DNA from: Aegilops tauschii subsp. strangulata
Lineage: Eukaryota > Streptophyta > Magnoliopsida > Poales > Poaceae
Assembly: GCF_002575655.3 (NCBI RefSeq)
Contig: NC_053037.3
Coordinates: 254,791,135 to 254,855,134 of the forward strand
DNA: 64,000 nt
Reading direction: 5' to 3'
Of the stretch, positions 21,301 to 32,106 are shown in pieces; within the stretch, counting starts at the first letter, position 1; every line of letters begins with the position of its first letter. The notes beneath the pieces are model-generated. The model saw only the letters and a list, made by a program, of their open reading frames with translations. It ran no database searches and was not told the DNA's origin. Both the position numbers and the translations under genes were made by a program.

Positions 21301-24300
21301 ATGGCAGGTTCACACGCCGATGAGACTAATTGGGAGAACATGACGAACAAGGAGTTGCATGATAAATTTCAGCAAATGATGAGTGGCCAGGTGGGAGATG
21401 TGCTAAACAGATTTGAAGAGGCTATGGAGAAGATAGATGCCGTGGAGAAGTCGTTCGAGACAAAGCTGGATAACAAGTTTACTAAATTACTCAAGCATCT
21501 TCCCCAACCACCACCGGCTGCACATGTCGCACCTCTACAACAACAACAACCACATCTCCAACGCCGCCTTCCAAATCAAGTGGGACGGGCACAGCGCGTT
21601 CCAATTGAGATTGGTCAAAATTCGGGTGCTGCTGCACCTACTGTTGATGCTTCTTTGGCTCCTGCTCCTGCGGCGGCTGAGGAGGATGACAATTATGCGG
21701 GCGATTATGAGGATGAGGTTGATCAAAATCAGAACTACGTGCAGCCACCAGCACCACCACCAGCAGGTCGACCTCAGGTATATATTCGCAACGGTAGGCC
21801 GGCACCACCACCTCAGGTACGAGATCATGACCATCTCCCTAAACTGAAATTGAATATTCCACCATTTGAGGGTAGATATGTTCCTGATATATATCTTACT
21901 TGGGAGTTAGAAACTGAACAACGATTTACATGTTTACAATATCCTGAGGAGAGACGTGTTCCTGCTGCTGTTTGTGCTTTCACTAGTTTTGCATGTGTTT
22001 GGTGGTCTGAACATTGTAGATTATATCCTGTTCCAGCTACTTGGGCTGCTTCGAAAACTGCTATGCGTACTCGTTGGGTTCCACCATATTATCAACGTGA
22101 ATTACTTCAAAAATTGCAGCGTTTAAGACAAGGGAAAAATTCTGTAGAAGAATATTATCAGGAATTACAAACTGGCATGATTAGATGTGGTATTGTTGAG
22201 GAGAATGAAGCTATGCTTGCACGTTTTATGGGTGGATTAAATAAAGAGATTCAGACCATTCTAGAGTATAAGGATTATAATAATATCACTCATTTATTCC
22301 ATCTTGCTTGTAAATCTGAACGTGAAGTGCAGGATCGACAGCCATTGGCGCAAACTAACTTTTCTGCAGGTCGACCTTCATCATGGACACCGCGTGCATC
22401 TTCTACTTCCACTTCACCATCCCCTCCATCAGGTGCCACCTCCAGCCGTGATACAAGAAAGCAGGCACAACCACCACTCTCTGCCAAGAGCACACCTGCC
22501 GGGCCTGCGCAGAGCTCTTCTTCTTCCATGGCATCGACAGGGCACACAAGTGATATTATTTGTCATCGTTGTAAGGGAAGAGGACATTTTGCGAGAGAAT
22601 GCAAATCTCAGCGTGTCATGATTGCTACTGAGGATGGTGGGTATGAGTCCGCTAGTGACTATGATGAGGAGACTTTGGCTCTTATTACACGTGAAGAACA
22701 TGGTGGAGATGATTCTGAAAATGAGACGCAATACATGGCTCCTGAAGACGCTGACAGGTATGAATGTTTAGTTGCTCAACGTGTTTTGAGTGTGCAGGTC
22801 ACACAAGCAGAGCAAAATCAGAGGCATAATTTGTTCCATACAAAGGGAGTTGTGAAGGAACGTTCTGTTCGCGTCATCATAGATGGAGGGAGCTGTAACA
22901 ACTTGGCTAGCATGGAGATGGTGGAGAAGCTATCTCTCACCACAAGACCACATCCACATCCTTACTACATCCAATGGTTCAACAACAGCGGCAAGGTTAA
23001 GGTAACACGTACTGTTCGTGTGCATTTTAGTATCTCTACATATGCTGATTATGTTGATTGTGATGTGGTACCCATGCAAGCATGTTCCTTATTACTAGGT
23101 AGACCATGGCAATTTGATAAAAATTCTGTACACCATGGTAGAAACAATCAGTATACTCTTGTTCATAAGGATAAAAATATTACTTTGCTTCCTATGACTC
23201 CTGATTCCATTTTGAAAGATGACATTAATAGAGCTAATAAAGCAAAACAGGAGAAAAATAAGAGTGAAAATCAGATTGTGGCAAAGGAATTTGAGCAACA
23301 AATGAAACCTAATAATAAACCATCTAGTGTTGTTTCTGAAATTAAATTGAAAAGTGCATGTTTACTTGCCACAAAATCTGATATTGATGAACTAGATTTC
23401 AGCAAATCTGTTTGCTATGCTTTTGTGTGCAAAGAGGCATTATTTTCATTGGAGGACGTGCCTTCCTCTTTGCCCCCTGCTGTCACTAACATTTTGCAGG
23501 AGTTCGCTGACGTCTTCCCACAAGACGTGCCACCGGGATTACCACCTATTCGAGGGATTGAGCATCAAATTGACTTAATTCCCGGTGCATCGCTACCCAA
23601 CCGTGCACCATACCGTACCAATCCAGAGGAGACGAAGGAGATTATGCGTCAAGTACAGGAGCTGCTCGACAAAGGTTATATACGCGAATCTCTTAGTCCT
23701 TGTGCTGTTCCTATTATACTAGTGCCTAAAAAGGATGGTACGTCGCGTATGTGTGTTGATTGTAGAGGCATTAATAATATTACTATTCGTTATCGTCATC
23801 CTATTCCTAGGCTAGATGATATGCTTGATGAATTGAGTGGCTCTACAATATTCTCCAAAGTTGATTTGCGTAGTGGATACCATCAAATTCGTATGAAATT
23901 GGGAGATGAATGGAAAACTGCATTTAAAACTAAGTTTGGTTTATATGAGTGGTTAGTCATGCCTTTTGGGTTAACTAATGCACCTAGTACTTTCATGAGA
24001 CTAATGAACGAAGTTTTACGTGCTTTCATTGGACGATTTGTGGTAGTCTATTTTGATGATATACTGATTTATAGCAAATCTTTGGAAGAACATTTGGAAC
24101 ATTTACGTGCTGTTTTTATTGCTCTACGTGATGCACGTTTGTTTGGTAACCTTGGGAAGTGCACCTTTTGCACCGACCGAGTATCTTTTCTTGGCTATGT
24201 TGTTACTCCACAGGGAATTGAAGTTGATAAAGCCAAGATTGAAGCTATTGAGAGTTGGCCGCAGCCCAAAACGGTCACACAAGTGCGGAGTTTTCTTGGA

Positions 24301-26424
24301 CTCGCTAGTTTCTATAGGCGTTTTGTGAGAGATTTTAGCACCATTGCTGCACCTCTCAACGAGCTTACAAAGAAGGATGTGCCTTTTGTTTGGGGTACCG
24401 CACAGGAAGAAGCCTTCACGGTATTGAAAGATAAGTTGACACATGCTCCTTTACTCCAACTTCCTGATTTTAATAAGACTTTTGAGCTTGAATGTGATGC
24501 TAGTGGAATTGGATTAGGAGGTGTGTTATTACAAGATGGCAAACCTGTTGCATACTTTTCTGAAAAATTGAGTGGGCCTAGTCTGAATTATTCTACTTAT
24601 GATAAAGAACTATATGCTCTTGTTCGGACTTTAGAAACATGGCAACATTATTTATGGCCCAAAGAATTTGTTATACATTCTGATCATGAATCTTTGAAAC
24701 ATATTAAAAGTCAAGCTAAACTGAATCGTAGACATGCTAAATGGGTTGAATTCATTGAAACTTTCCCTTATGTCATTAAACACAAGAAGGGTAAAGAAAA
24801 TGTTATTGCTGATGCATTGTCTCGTCGCTATACTATGCTTTCACAACTTGACTTCAAAATATTTGGTTTGGAGACCATCAAAGATCAATATGTGCATGAT
24901 GCTGATTTTAAAGATGTATTGCAGATTTGTAAAGAAGGAAGAACCTGGAACAAGTTTGTCGTTAATGATGGATTTGTGTTCCGTGCTAACAAGCTATGCA
25001 TTCCAGCTAGCTCTCTTCGTCTTTTGTTGTTGCAGGAGGCGCATGGAGGAGGATTAATGGGACACTTTGGCGTGAAGAAGACGGAGGACGTACTTGCTAC
25101 ACATTTCTTTTGGCCAAAGATGAGACGGGATGTTGAGCGTTTTGTTGCTCGCTGCCCTACATGTCAAAAAGCTAAGTCACGACTCAATCCTCATGGTTTA
25201 TATATGCCTTTGCCTGTACCTAGTGTTCCTTGGGAGGATATATCTATGGACTTTGTTTTAGGTTTACCTCGAACAAAGAAGGGGAGGGATAGCATATTTG
25301 TTGTCGTGGATAGATTCTCGAAAATGGCTCACTTTATACCATGTCATAAAAATGATGATGCTGTTAATGTTGCTGATTTGTTCTTTCGTGAAATTATTCG
25401 CTTGCATGGTGTGCCAAATACTATTGTTTCAGATCGTGATACTAAATTTCTTAGCCACTTTTGGAGATGTTTATGGGCTAAGTTGGGGACTAAACTGCTT
25501 TTTAGTACTACTTGTCACCCCCAAACTGATGGACAAACTGAAGTAGTCAATAGAACATTGTCTACTATGCTTAGGGCTGTTTTGAAGAATAATAAGAAAA
25601 TGTGGGAAGAATGCTTGCCTCATATTGAGTTTGCTTATAATTGTTCATTGCATTCTACTACTAAGATGTGCCCTTTTGAAATTGTGTATGGTTTCCTACC
25701 TCGTGCACCTATTGATTTGTTGCCTCTTCCATCTTCGGAGAAGGTTAATTTTGATGCTAAACAACGTGCTGAATTGATCTTAAAAATGCATGAGTTAACT
25801 AAGGAAAACATTGAGCGTATGAATGCTAAATATAAACTTGCTGGAGATAAGGGTAGAAAACATGTTGTGTTTGCACCTGGAGATCTTGTTTGGTTACATT
25901 TGCGTAAGGATAGATTTCCTAATTTGCGCAAATCAAAGCTAATGCCACGTGCTGATGGTCCTTTTAAGGTGTTAGAGAAAATAAATGATAATGCATATAA
26001 ACTTGAGCTGCCTGCAGATTTTGGGGTTAGTCCCACTTTTAACATTGCAGATTTGAAGCCTTATTTGGGTGAGGAAGATGAGCTTCCGTCGAGGACGACT
26101 TCATTTCAAGAAGGGGAGGATGATGAGGCCATCAATACCATTGTTACACCCACAGCCCCTGCTGCTATACATACTGGACCAATTACTAGAGCTCGCGCAC
26201 GCCAATTAAATTACCAGGTACTTTCGTTTCTTGGTAATGATTCTAATGTTCATGAGAATATGATGCTGCCTAAATTGGATACATTTGTTTTACTTACAAA
26301 TGAAGGGCCTAGCTTTGAGAAGGATGAACATTGGAGCAAGAACAAGCATGGAGATGATGGCATGCGCATGGGGAACAAGAACAGAGTTACAAGTGATGAT
26401 TTCAGGACGTTGAAGCCACCATAA
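21301..26424 (+). CDS. Gag-pol polyprotein of copy B (intact; C-terminus encoded in the 3' LTR)
   Basis: 1707 residues from the ATG at 21301 (ACCATGGC context; an upstream in-frame ATG at 21280 is weaker). N-terminal coiled gag segment, Pro/Gln-rich linker, capsid-like domain about residues 200-300, zinc knuckle C-x2-C-x4-H-x4-C near 420, protease with IIDGG near 526, RT with YFDD near 917, RNase H with ECDAS near 1062, integrase HHCC finger about 1246-1288. The integrase core has D in MDFVLG, D in VSDRD and E in QTEVVNR with 35 residues between the last two. A GPF module (ADGPFKV) and a [10 protein letters not shown] motif in the LTR-encoded tail follow. One mRNA and one protein provide all functions for copying and integration. 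No stop or frameshift is present. Confidence 0.95.
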   Translation: MAGSHADETNWENMTNKELHDKFQQMMSGQVGDVLNRFEEAMEKIDAVEKSFETKLDNKFTKLLKHLPQPPPAAHVAPLQQQQPHLQRRLPNQVGRAQRVPIEIGQNSGAAAPTVDASLAPAPAAAEEDDNYAGDYEDEVDQNQNYVQPPAPPPAGRPQVYIRNGRPAPPPQVRDHDHLPKLKLNIPPFEGRYVPDIYLTWELETEQRFTCLQYPEERRVPAAVCAFTSFACVWWSEHCRLYPVPATWAASKTAMRTRWVPPYYQRELLQKLQRLRQGKNSVEEYYQELQTGMIRCGIVEENEAMLARFMGGLNKEIQTILEYKDYNNITHLFHLACKSEREVQDRQPLAQTNFSAGRPSSWTPRASSTSTSPSPPSGATSSRDTRKQAQPPLSAKSTPAGPAQSSSSSMASTGHTSDIICHRCKGRGHFARECKSQRVMIATEDGGYESASDYDEETLALITREEHGGDDSENETQYMAPEDADRYECLVAQRVLSVQVTQAEQNQRHNLFHTKGVVKERSVRVIIDGGSCNNLASMEMVEKLSLTTRPHPHPYYIQWFNNSGKVKVTRTVRVHFSISTYADYVDCDVVPMQACSLLLGRPWQFDKNSVHHGRNNQYTLVHKDKNITLLPMTPDSILKDDINRANKAKQEKNKSENQIVAKEFEQQMKPNNKPSSVVSEIKLKSACLLATKSDIDELDFSKSVCYAFVCKEALFSLEDVPSSLPPAVTNILQEFADVFPQDVPPGLPPIRGIEHQIDLIPGASLPNRAPYRTNPEETKEIMRQVQELLDKGYIRESLSPCAVPIILVPKKDGTSRMCVDCRGINNITIRYRHPIPRLDDMLDELSGSTIFSKVDLRSGYHQIRMKLGDEWKTAFKTKFGLYEWLVMPFGLTNAPSTFMRLMNEVLRAFIGRFVVVYFDDILIYSKSLEEHLEHLRAVFIALRDARLFGNLGKCTFCTDRVSFLGYVVTPQGIEVDKAKIEAIESWPQPKTVTQVRSFLGLASFYRRFVRDFSTIAAPLNELTKKDVPFVWGTAQEEAFTVLKDKLTHAPLLQLPDFNKTFELECDASGIGLGGVLLQDGKPVAYFSEKLSGPSLNYSTYDKELYALVRTLETWQHYLWPKEFVIHSDHESLKHIKSQAKLNRRHAKWVEFIETFPYVIKHKKGKENVIADALSRRYTMLSQLDFKIFGLETIKDQYVHDADFKDVLQICKEGRTWNKFVVNDGFVFRANKLCIPASSLRLLLLQEAHGGGLMGHFGVKKTEDVLATHFFWPKMRRDVERFVARCPTCQKAKSRLNPHGLYMPLPVPSVPWEDISMDFVLGLPRTKKGRDSIFVVVDRFSKMAHFIPCHKNDDAVNVADLFFREIIRLHGVPNTIVSDRDTKFLSHFWRCLWAKLGTKLLFSTTCHPQTDGQTEVVNRTLSTMLRAVLKNNKKMWEECLPHIEFAYNCSLHSTTKMCPFEIVYGFLPRAPIDLLPLPSSEKVNFDAKQRAELILKMHELTKENIERMNAKYKLAGDKGRKHVVFAPGDLVWLHLRKDRFPNLRKSKLMPRADGPFKVLEKINDNAYKLELPADFGVSPTFNIADLKPYLGEEDELPSRTTSFQEGEDDEAINTIVTPTAPAAIHTGPITRARARQLNYQVLSFLGNDSNVHENMMLPKLDTFVLLTNEGPSFEKDEHWSKNKHGDDGMRMGNKNRVTSDDFRTLKPP
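26108..26120 (+). other. Polypurine tract of copy B, inside the coding frame
   Basis: AAGAAGGGGAGGA directly before the 3' LTR TG. It is translated as part of QEGEDD, so primer function and coding overlap. Confidence 0.85.
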
Positions 26425-27037
26425 TGCGTGCATGAAGCCTTGGACGAAATATACAAGATGCTACTTCATAACTTTCGTCCAGAGGCTATTCTAGGTGCTG
26501 CGTCACCTTATTATTGGGCCAGGCCCATGTAATTTCGAAATACATAAGTATAGGCTGTTTTTAGAGTCCGTATGTGTGGGGAAACAAGAGATAGGGTTGG
26601 TTTCGGACCCCTTCCTCAAGGGCCACGAAATTCCCCCCTCTTCCTCCATATATACAGCCCTTAGGGCGTCGTTTAGACTTTGGGTTTTGTTTAGATTAAA
26701 AGTTCGCCATAGCTGCAACTTCGCGTACTTCGTTTGTGTTCAGCGACCAGACAAAGGCGTCACAGAACTCCACCTTGATCAATAAAGCTTTCATCTTATA
26801 TTCGCAATATCCAGATTGCAATCTCAGTTTCTTGCTTGTTCTTCGTTTGCTCGCAGGAAACAGACCCTCGTGGTCAGGTTGATCGTGCTCCGGCGTGGTC
26901 GATAACCTCTCGGAGTTGGTTTAGCGATTGCTAAGGCGCGACGTCCTCGCACGTTCGTAGTCGGATCGTCAAAGTCGACTTCCACCAAAGCGATATCCAT
27001 CATCTCATCGAAAGACGGGACACCTTTGCCTCTATCA
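26121..27037 (+). repeat. B 3' LTR
   Basis: 917 bp; starts TGATGAGGCC (one change from the 5' LTR) and ends CTCTATCA before TTCCT. It encodes the last ~100 residues of the polyprotein, with stop TAA at 26422-26424. Confidence 0.93.
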
Positions 27038-27137
27038 TTCCTCCTCCAACTGAAATCCATAGCTTAACTTACTGAATAATGATGCGCTCGCCATCTTCTC
27101 AATAGTGTTGTGAACAACCCGATGCTCTGATACCACC

Positions 27138-28066
27138 TGATATAGACCGAACCTCGTGGCGAGATCTGATCCGTTGTTGCAGCCCGACCTTTCACGACAC
27201 TCCAACTTCAGTAGTAGCAACCTCTCGCCCGCGCATGCGATGTACATGAAGTAGAGGGTTTGAACCTTGCGGCCCAGCACGAGAAAACCAATCTCGACAA
27301 AGGTACTCACGCGTAAAACTATTTCCACGAAGAGAAATCGCAACACAGAGGTTTTCTAAAGATCCCTCCAAAACTTGATACAGGTGTCTACCCTGAAAAA
27401 TACATCGTGTCTATTTCATAAAAAAATAACCTGACCTTTTACAAGGCCGTACTATGCCTATTTATACTAGTACTATTAGTATAGCTCACCCAACTAACAA
27501 GGATTAACGCACACGAGCTTTCCCAAGAATTATGGAATCTTATTTGGTTTAAACTAAATTGCCTTTTACATCTCGGCGTGCACCAAAAAGACCTGCTAAA
27601 AATAAAGTTTATATCTCCTACTTGAACGCTAGTTAATTTGGTTTTGCTAGCTGGTGGCCCCCATCCTGATTCCTTTAAACACCATCAGTTGAACGTGAGA
27701 AATTTCTTGCTGGGACCGATGCTTAATTGGTCCGGTGGCTGTAGTCTCCCAAAGAAATAACCAACGTGATGTATTCCTTTTAAATCTGAAACAAACTCAT
27801 GCACATGTACGTGGTACAAAACATGGTAGCATCTAATTGATTTTTGGCTGGACCCATTGGCATGCAAGCCACCTGTTTGATTACCCGATGCATGCAAATA
27901 TGAAAGCACTCCTTGGTACTTCGGCCAAGACTTAAGCAAAACCCTTGCAACATGTACATCGTCGACATGAACTGTCACAGCGGCCGTATCATCCTTGTCT
28001 TCAACTACAACAGCGTCAGCGGCCGTATAAGCAGCAGGCATTGTTGTTTTACATATGGTCATATCA
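27138..28066 (-). repeat. A LTR3
   Basis: 929 bp, minus strand, same ends as LTR1. The primer-binding site of internal 2 is at 27124-27135, next to its 3' edge. Confidence 0.87.
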
Positions 28067-28671
28067 TCCTCTCCCCCTTGAAGCAAAACCGTCCCCGATT
28101 TTGAGTTGACCTCTTCCTCACTTGATTGAATAACAACCGCAAAAATTTCAGCAACTTCGACCTTCTTCTCTTCTTCTTCCTGCTCTTTTATCTTCTCAAG
28201 ATGTTCTTTCCTCCAAGAAATAAAATGATCCTCACCCATTGGCATGAGGCTGCACTTATTACCCTTCTTGACAGTATATCTATGTGTTTTGCAGTCATAC
28301 GTAACATCATGCTCTTTATATCATGGATCGCCCAATAACAAGTGACATGAAATCATAGGTGTCAGAATCACGTCGCATAAAACCTCGCAAAAAAAATTTC
28401 CCAACAAAAATGGTACCTTGGTTTGGTGCGTCACAGTGAGCTCTTCATGACCCCAACGAGACAAGTACGGTCGTGCCCGTGGTGCCATCGGTAGATCCAA
28501 CTTCTCCACCATCTCGATGCTTGCGGCTTTGATCAAATTCATGTGATCGATGGTCATGGCACATGATCTCTCTCTCACCACCACACGGGTGTGAAAAAGC
28601 CCAGTCCAACGGCCTTCCTCCTCCAACTGAAATCCATAGCTTAACTTACTGAATAACAATGTGCTCGCCAT
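27685..28671 (-). pseudogene. Element A protein, copy 3 (one nonsense codon)
   Basis: Start at 28671 (MASTLLF). The frame is open to GDP at 28324, then TGA (28321-28323) replaces the Trp codon seen in copies 1 and 2, and the same frame continues from 28320 to 27685 through the polypurine tract into LTR3. The active-site position again reads Asp-His-Met, so the unusual motif is shared by all copies that cover it. It could make only a truncated product. Confidence 0.75.
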
Positions 28672-28700
28672 CTTCTCAATAGTGTCGTGAACAACCCGAT

Positions 28701-28712
28701 GCTCTGATACCA
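28701..28712 (-). other. Primer-binding site, A internal 3
   Basis: The minus strand reads TGGTATCAGAGC two bases from the LTR4 end; identical to the site in internal 1. Confidence 0.85.
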
Positions 28713-28802
28713 CCTGATATGGACCGAACCTCGTGGCGAGATCTGATCCGTTGTTGCAGCCCGACCTTTCACGACACTCCAACTTCAGTAGTAGCAACCT
28801 CT

Positions 28803-30232
28803 GAAAGGATCGATATAGTTGACTAGAGGGGGGTGAATAGGCAACTAAATTTTTTTAGCTTTTCTTTACCAATTTAAACTTTGCATCAAAGTAGGTTGTC
28901 TAGATATGCAACTAGGTGGGCAACCTATATGATGCAACAACAACTAGCACACACGCAAGGAAGGGATACAACACAATATAAGCACGCACAAGTAAAGGTA
29001 AGAGATAACCAAGAGTGGAGCCGGTGGGGACGAGGATGTGTTACCGAAGTTCCTTCCTTTTGAGGGGAAGTACGTCTCCGTTAGAGCGGTGTGGAGGCAC
29101 AACGCTCCCCAAGAAGCCACTAGGGCCACCGTATTCTCCTCACGCCCTCACACAATGCGAGATGCCGTGATTCCACTATTGGTGCCCTTGAAGGCGGCGA
29201 CCGAACCTTTACAAACAAGGTTGGGGCAATCTCCACAACTTAATTGGAGGCTCCCAACGACACCACAAAGCTTCACCACAATGGACTATGGCTCCGCGGT
29301 GACCTCAACCGTCTAGGGTGCTCAAACACCCAAGAGTAACAAGATCCGCTCGGGATTAGTGGGGGGAATCAAATTTCTCTTGGTGGAAGTGTAGATCGGG
29401 GCCTTCTCAACCAATCTCGAGCAAATCAACAAGTTTGATTGGCTAGGGAGAGAGATCGGGCGAAAATGGAGCTTGGAGGAATAATGGAGCTTTTGGGGAA
29501 GAGGTAGGTCAACTTTGGGAAGAAGACCTCCTTATATAGTGGGGGGGAACAATCCAACCGTTACCCCCCACACCAGCCCCGCAGAGAGCGGTACTACCGC
29601 TTGGCCAGTGGTACTACTGCTCCCCCTCACGGTACTGCCGCTGGGCCTAGAGCGGTACTACCGTGGTGGTCAGGGCGGTACTACCGCATACGAGCGGTAC
29701 TACGGCCCCCACTTCCGCGGCTAGTACCGTAAAACCCGACACGAAAAAAGACCCCTCGAATCAAGGCGCTACTAGCACAAGACCGCAGCGGTACTACGGC
29801 TGGGGGCTACCAGCAGTACTACCGCTCTGGAGCGGTACTACCACTCTAGAGCGGTACTACCGCTGGTAGCACCCAAGCGGTACTACCGCTCCGGCCCGCG
29901 GTACTACCGCTGGGATCAGAGAGGGCACACTGAGAAGGGGAACGAGCCCATCAATGAAGCGGAAAGGCTCGGAGGGGGGCAAAGGAAGTGTACGTGATGA
30001 TTCCGCCCTAGCCTTTCCAAAGCGGACCCCCTCTTGATAGTACGGTGAACCCTATGAAACTAGTCCACCAAACTAATTCGAAAGGACTACACCGTCTTCG
30101 CTTCAAGCTCCGAGGCGAGGGAATCGTCTCATGCCAAAAGGATGAATCTCTGAAAACACTCAATGCACATGATTAGTCCGCAAAAGCATTGTCATCAATC
30201 ACCAAAACATCTTAGGGATAAATATGCCCTTA
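28803..30232. mobile_element. Insert X: 1430-bp element of unknown class with 8-bp target duplication
   Basis: CAACCTCT occurs at 28795-28802 and 30233-30240, flanking the insert exactly. Ends read GAAAGGATCG...TATGCCCTTA and I see no clear terminal inverted repeat and no LTR. It contains no convincing protein gene; short ORFs on both strands lack any recognisable motif. An 8-bp duplication would fit an hAT-like or other cut-and-paste element that needs a transposase in trans, but the ends do not prove this. A dense array of a short palindrome occupies its right-centre. Confidence 0.75.
29585..29912. repeat. Clustered palindrome AGCGGTACTACCGC in insert X
   Basis: About 12 perfect or near-perfect copies of GCGGTACTACCGC are scattered irregularly with spacers of 5-60 bp (for example at 29588, 29651, 29686, 29873 and 29891 onward). 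Each copy is its own near-palindrome centred on GTAC, so each can fold alone or pair with any other copy. Confidence 0.85.
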
Positions 30233-31083
30233 CAACCTCTCGCCCGCGCACGCGATGTACACGAAGTAGAGGGTTTGAACCTGGCGGCCCAGCACGAGAA
30301 AACCAATCTCGACAAAGGTACTCACGCGCAAAACAATTTCCACGAAGAGAAATCGCAACACAGAGGTTTTCTAAAGATCCCTCCAAAACTTGATACGGGT
30401 GTCTACCCTGAAAAATACATCGTGTCTATTTCATAAAAAAATAACCTGACCTTTTACAAGGCTGTACTATGCCTATTTATACTAGTACTATTAGTATAGC
30501 TGACCCAACTAACAAGAATTAACGCACACGAGCTTTCCCAAGAATTCTGGAATCTTATTTGGTTTAAACTAAATTGCCTTTTACATCTCGGCGTGCACCA
30601 AAAAGACCTGCTAAAAATAAAGTTTATATCTCCTACTTGAACGCTAGTTAATTTGGTTTTGCTAGCTGGTGGCCCCCATCCTGATTCCTTTAAACACCAT
30701 CAGTTCAACGTGAGAAATTTCTTGCTGGGACCAATGCTTAATTGGTCCGGTGGCCGTAGTCTCCCAAAGAAATAACCAACGTGATGTATTCCTTTTAAAT
30801 CTGAAACAAACTCATGCACATGTACGTGGTACAAAACATGGTAGCATCTAATTGATTTTTGGCTGGACCCATTGGCATGCAAGCCACCTGTTTGATTGCC
30901 CGATGCATGCAAATATGAAAGCACTCCTTGGTACTTCGGCCAAGACTTAAGCAAAACCCTTGCAACATGTACACCGTCGACATGAACTGTCACAGCGGCC
31001 GTATCATCCTTGTCTTCTTCAACTACAAAGCGTCAGCCGCCGTATAAGTAGCAGGCATTGTTGTTTTACATATGGTCATATCA

Positions 31084-32106
31084 CTCACTCTCTCTATGTG
31101 GTGGTGGCTCACTCACTCCCTCAAGGTAGGTGCACTCAGTGTTACATATGGTGGAGTCACTCAAATCACTCAAGTGGTGGTGGTGGCTCTCCTCACATGG
31201 GAATTGGGGCAACTCGTCATATATGGGGCTAGTGGTGAAGGCACTCTCACTCTCAATATGTTAGCATATGTCATCACTCTCCTCCGAGACCAAAGAGAAA
31301 GTCTCATGAGCGATCTCGTAGCTTGACTCAGAGTATGAGTCCCATTTGGGCACCGTTGTCATGTTGTAGAAGAGGTTTGTGCTTGTCGCCGTGGTCGAAG
31401 GGGATGGCCCTTGCTCGACTGTCTTGTCGCCATCTTGTTGTAGGAGGCCCATATGATGTGGCACCTCGTAGCTCGTCTCCATGACCGAAGGGAATTTCAC
31501 ATGCTCGGCCATCTTCCTTGAGGGGCTTCCGATGATGGAATCGCTCGTAGGTAGTCGCCTTGTTGTTGAAGATGTCGATGTAGGCGAACTCATGGGAAGT
31601 AGGCGAAGATGTCGTACGTCCAAAGGCGAAGATGCCTGGATAACACTTGGCGAAGATGCTGAAGTGGTGGTAGTAGTTGTAGCTCCGTCTTGTTGGTGCT
31701 CGTCTCGCGGTCTTCTCTTGTGCTCATGAAGTTTGGACGTAGCTTGATGTAGAGCTTTTTGGGACTTGTAGGTGTACGCATCGCGAGCATCTTCATCTTG
31801 ACGGTGTTGTAGTGCTTGAGCTCGATGGCGTTCCGAAGATTGGCTACTTGAGCGTCGCTGCCTTGAAGATGACGAAGGGGAAGAAGAGTTCTAGTTGGCC
31901 ACCATGTCTCGTACTTGATCCATGTGTTCGTCCAACTTGGTTTCGAAGTAGTCCCTTTTCCTTGCTTTGTTTTGGTGAATGTCGATGGCGAGCCGCTCAA
32001 TGCCTTGCATTGCTCATTGTAGTCCGAAGATGGACGTTTTGGTGATGTAGTTGTTCGCGCCGTCGTTGTCATGGAAGACCGGAGATGAAATGTCTTGCCT
32101 ATCCAT
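31084..32106 (-). pseudogene. H gag N-terminus and proximal part of the long H ORF
   Basis: Starts at 32106 (MDRQDIS). The first ~70 codons align by eye with the gag start of element D (MDRPSSS...; shared NNYITK/NNYVTK, RDYFETKLDE/RDYFDSKLDE). Two in-frame stops occur in this segment (after FGLQ and after DMVAN). A Ser/Arg-rich and then Thr/Ser-rich region follows; from about 31500 the frame contains HETFSLVSEESDD and SPIYDELPQFPCEES and is then cut at 31084 by array A. The homologous continuation is at 9241. No zinc knuckle, protease or RT is seen, so the element probably depended on another for mobility. Confidence 0.65.

Larger units (their letters stand above)
19321..27037 (+). mobile_element. 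Family-B gypsy retrotransposon copy B (complete, full polyprotein)
   Basis: 7717 bp with TSD TTCCT (19316-19320 and 27038-27042). The LTRs are 917 bp and differ at about ten positions by eye, so B is older than C and E. Internal order is gag, zinc knuckle, protease, RT, RNase H, integrase, the gypsy (Metaviridae) order. The integrase has a GPF-type module and no obvious chromodomain; instead there is a TRARA-containing tail that lies in the LTR. This layout resembles the centromeric CRM clade of grass chromoviruses (Cereba/Quinta-like), which is an inference, not a match. Confidence 0.94.
9242..31083 (-). mobile_element. Element A: tandem LTR retrotransposon array (4 LTRs, 3 internal regions), with nested insertions
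   Basis: On the minus strand the order is LTR4 (31083-28715), internal 3, LTR3, internal 2, LTR2, internal 1, LTR1 (10168-9242). LTRs are 927-932 bp after removing inserts and internal regions are 647-648 bp. LTRs begin TGATATGACC and end GTCTATATCA. A primer-binding site TGGTATCAGAGC (tRNA-iMet type) lies 2 bp inside the 3' edge of LTR2, LTR3 and LTR4, and a polypurine tract precedes LTR1, LTR2 and LTR3. The whole array is bounded by a single TSD, CTCAC (9237-9241 and 31084-31088). C and B are nested in internal 2 and insert X in LTR4. No RT or integrase is encoded, so mobility in trans is expected. Confidence 0.88.
28715..31083 (-). repeat. A LTR4 (5'-terminal LTR), interrupted by insert X
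   Basis: 28715-28802 plus 30241-31083, 931 bp in total once X and one duplication copy are removed. It begins TGATATGACC at 31083 next to the CTCAC duplication, so it is the true 5' end of the array. Confidence 0.87.

Noticed and set aside
12221..27037. C/B pair as one inverted element with long terminal inverted repeats (foldback transposon)
   Set aside because: Each half has its own pair of LTRs, own 5-bp TSD and different internal deletions; host sequence of A lies between them.
26121..27037. Canonical chromodomain at the end of the family-B integrase
   Set aside because: No aromatic-cage pattern is visible after the GPF module; only the acidic QEGEDD and TRARA-containing tail is present.
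9242..31083. Element A array as an assembly artefact
   Set aside because: The four LTRs and three internal regions carry distinct substitutions and indels, and separate elements are nested in different units, so they are not collapsed or duplicated reads.
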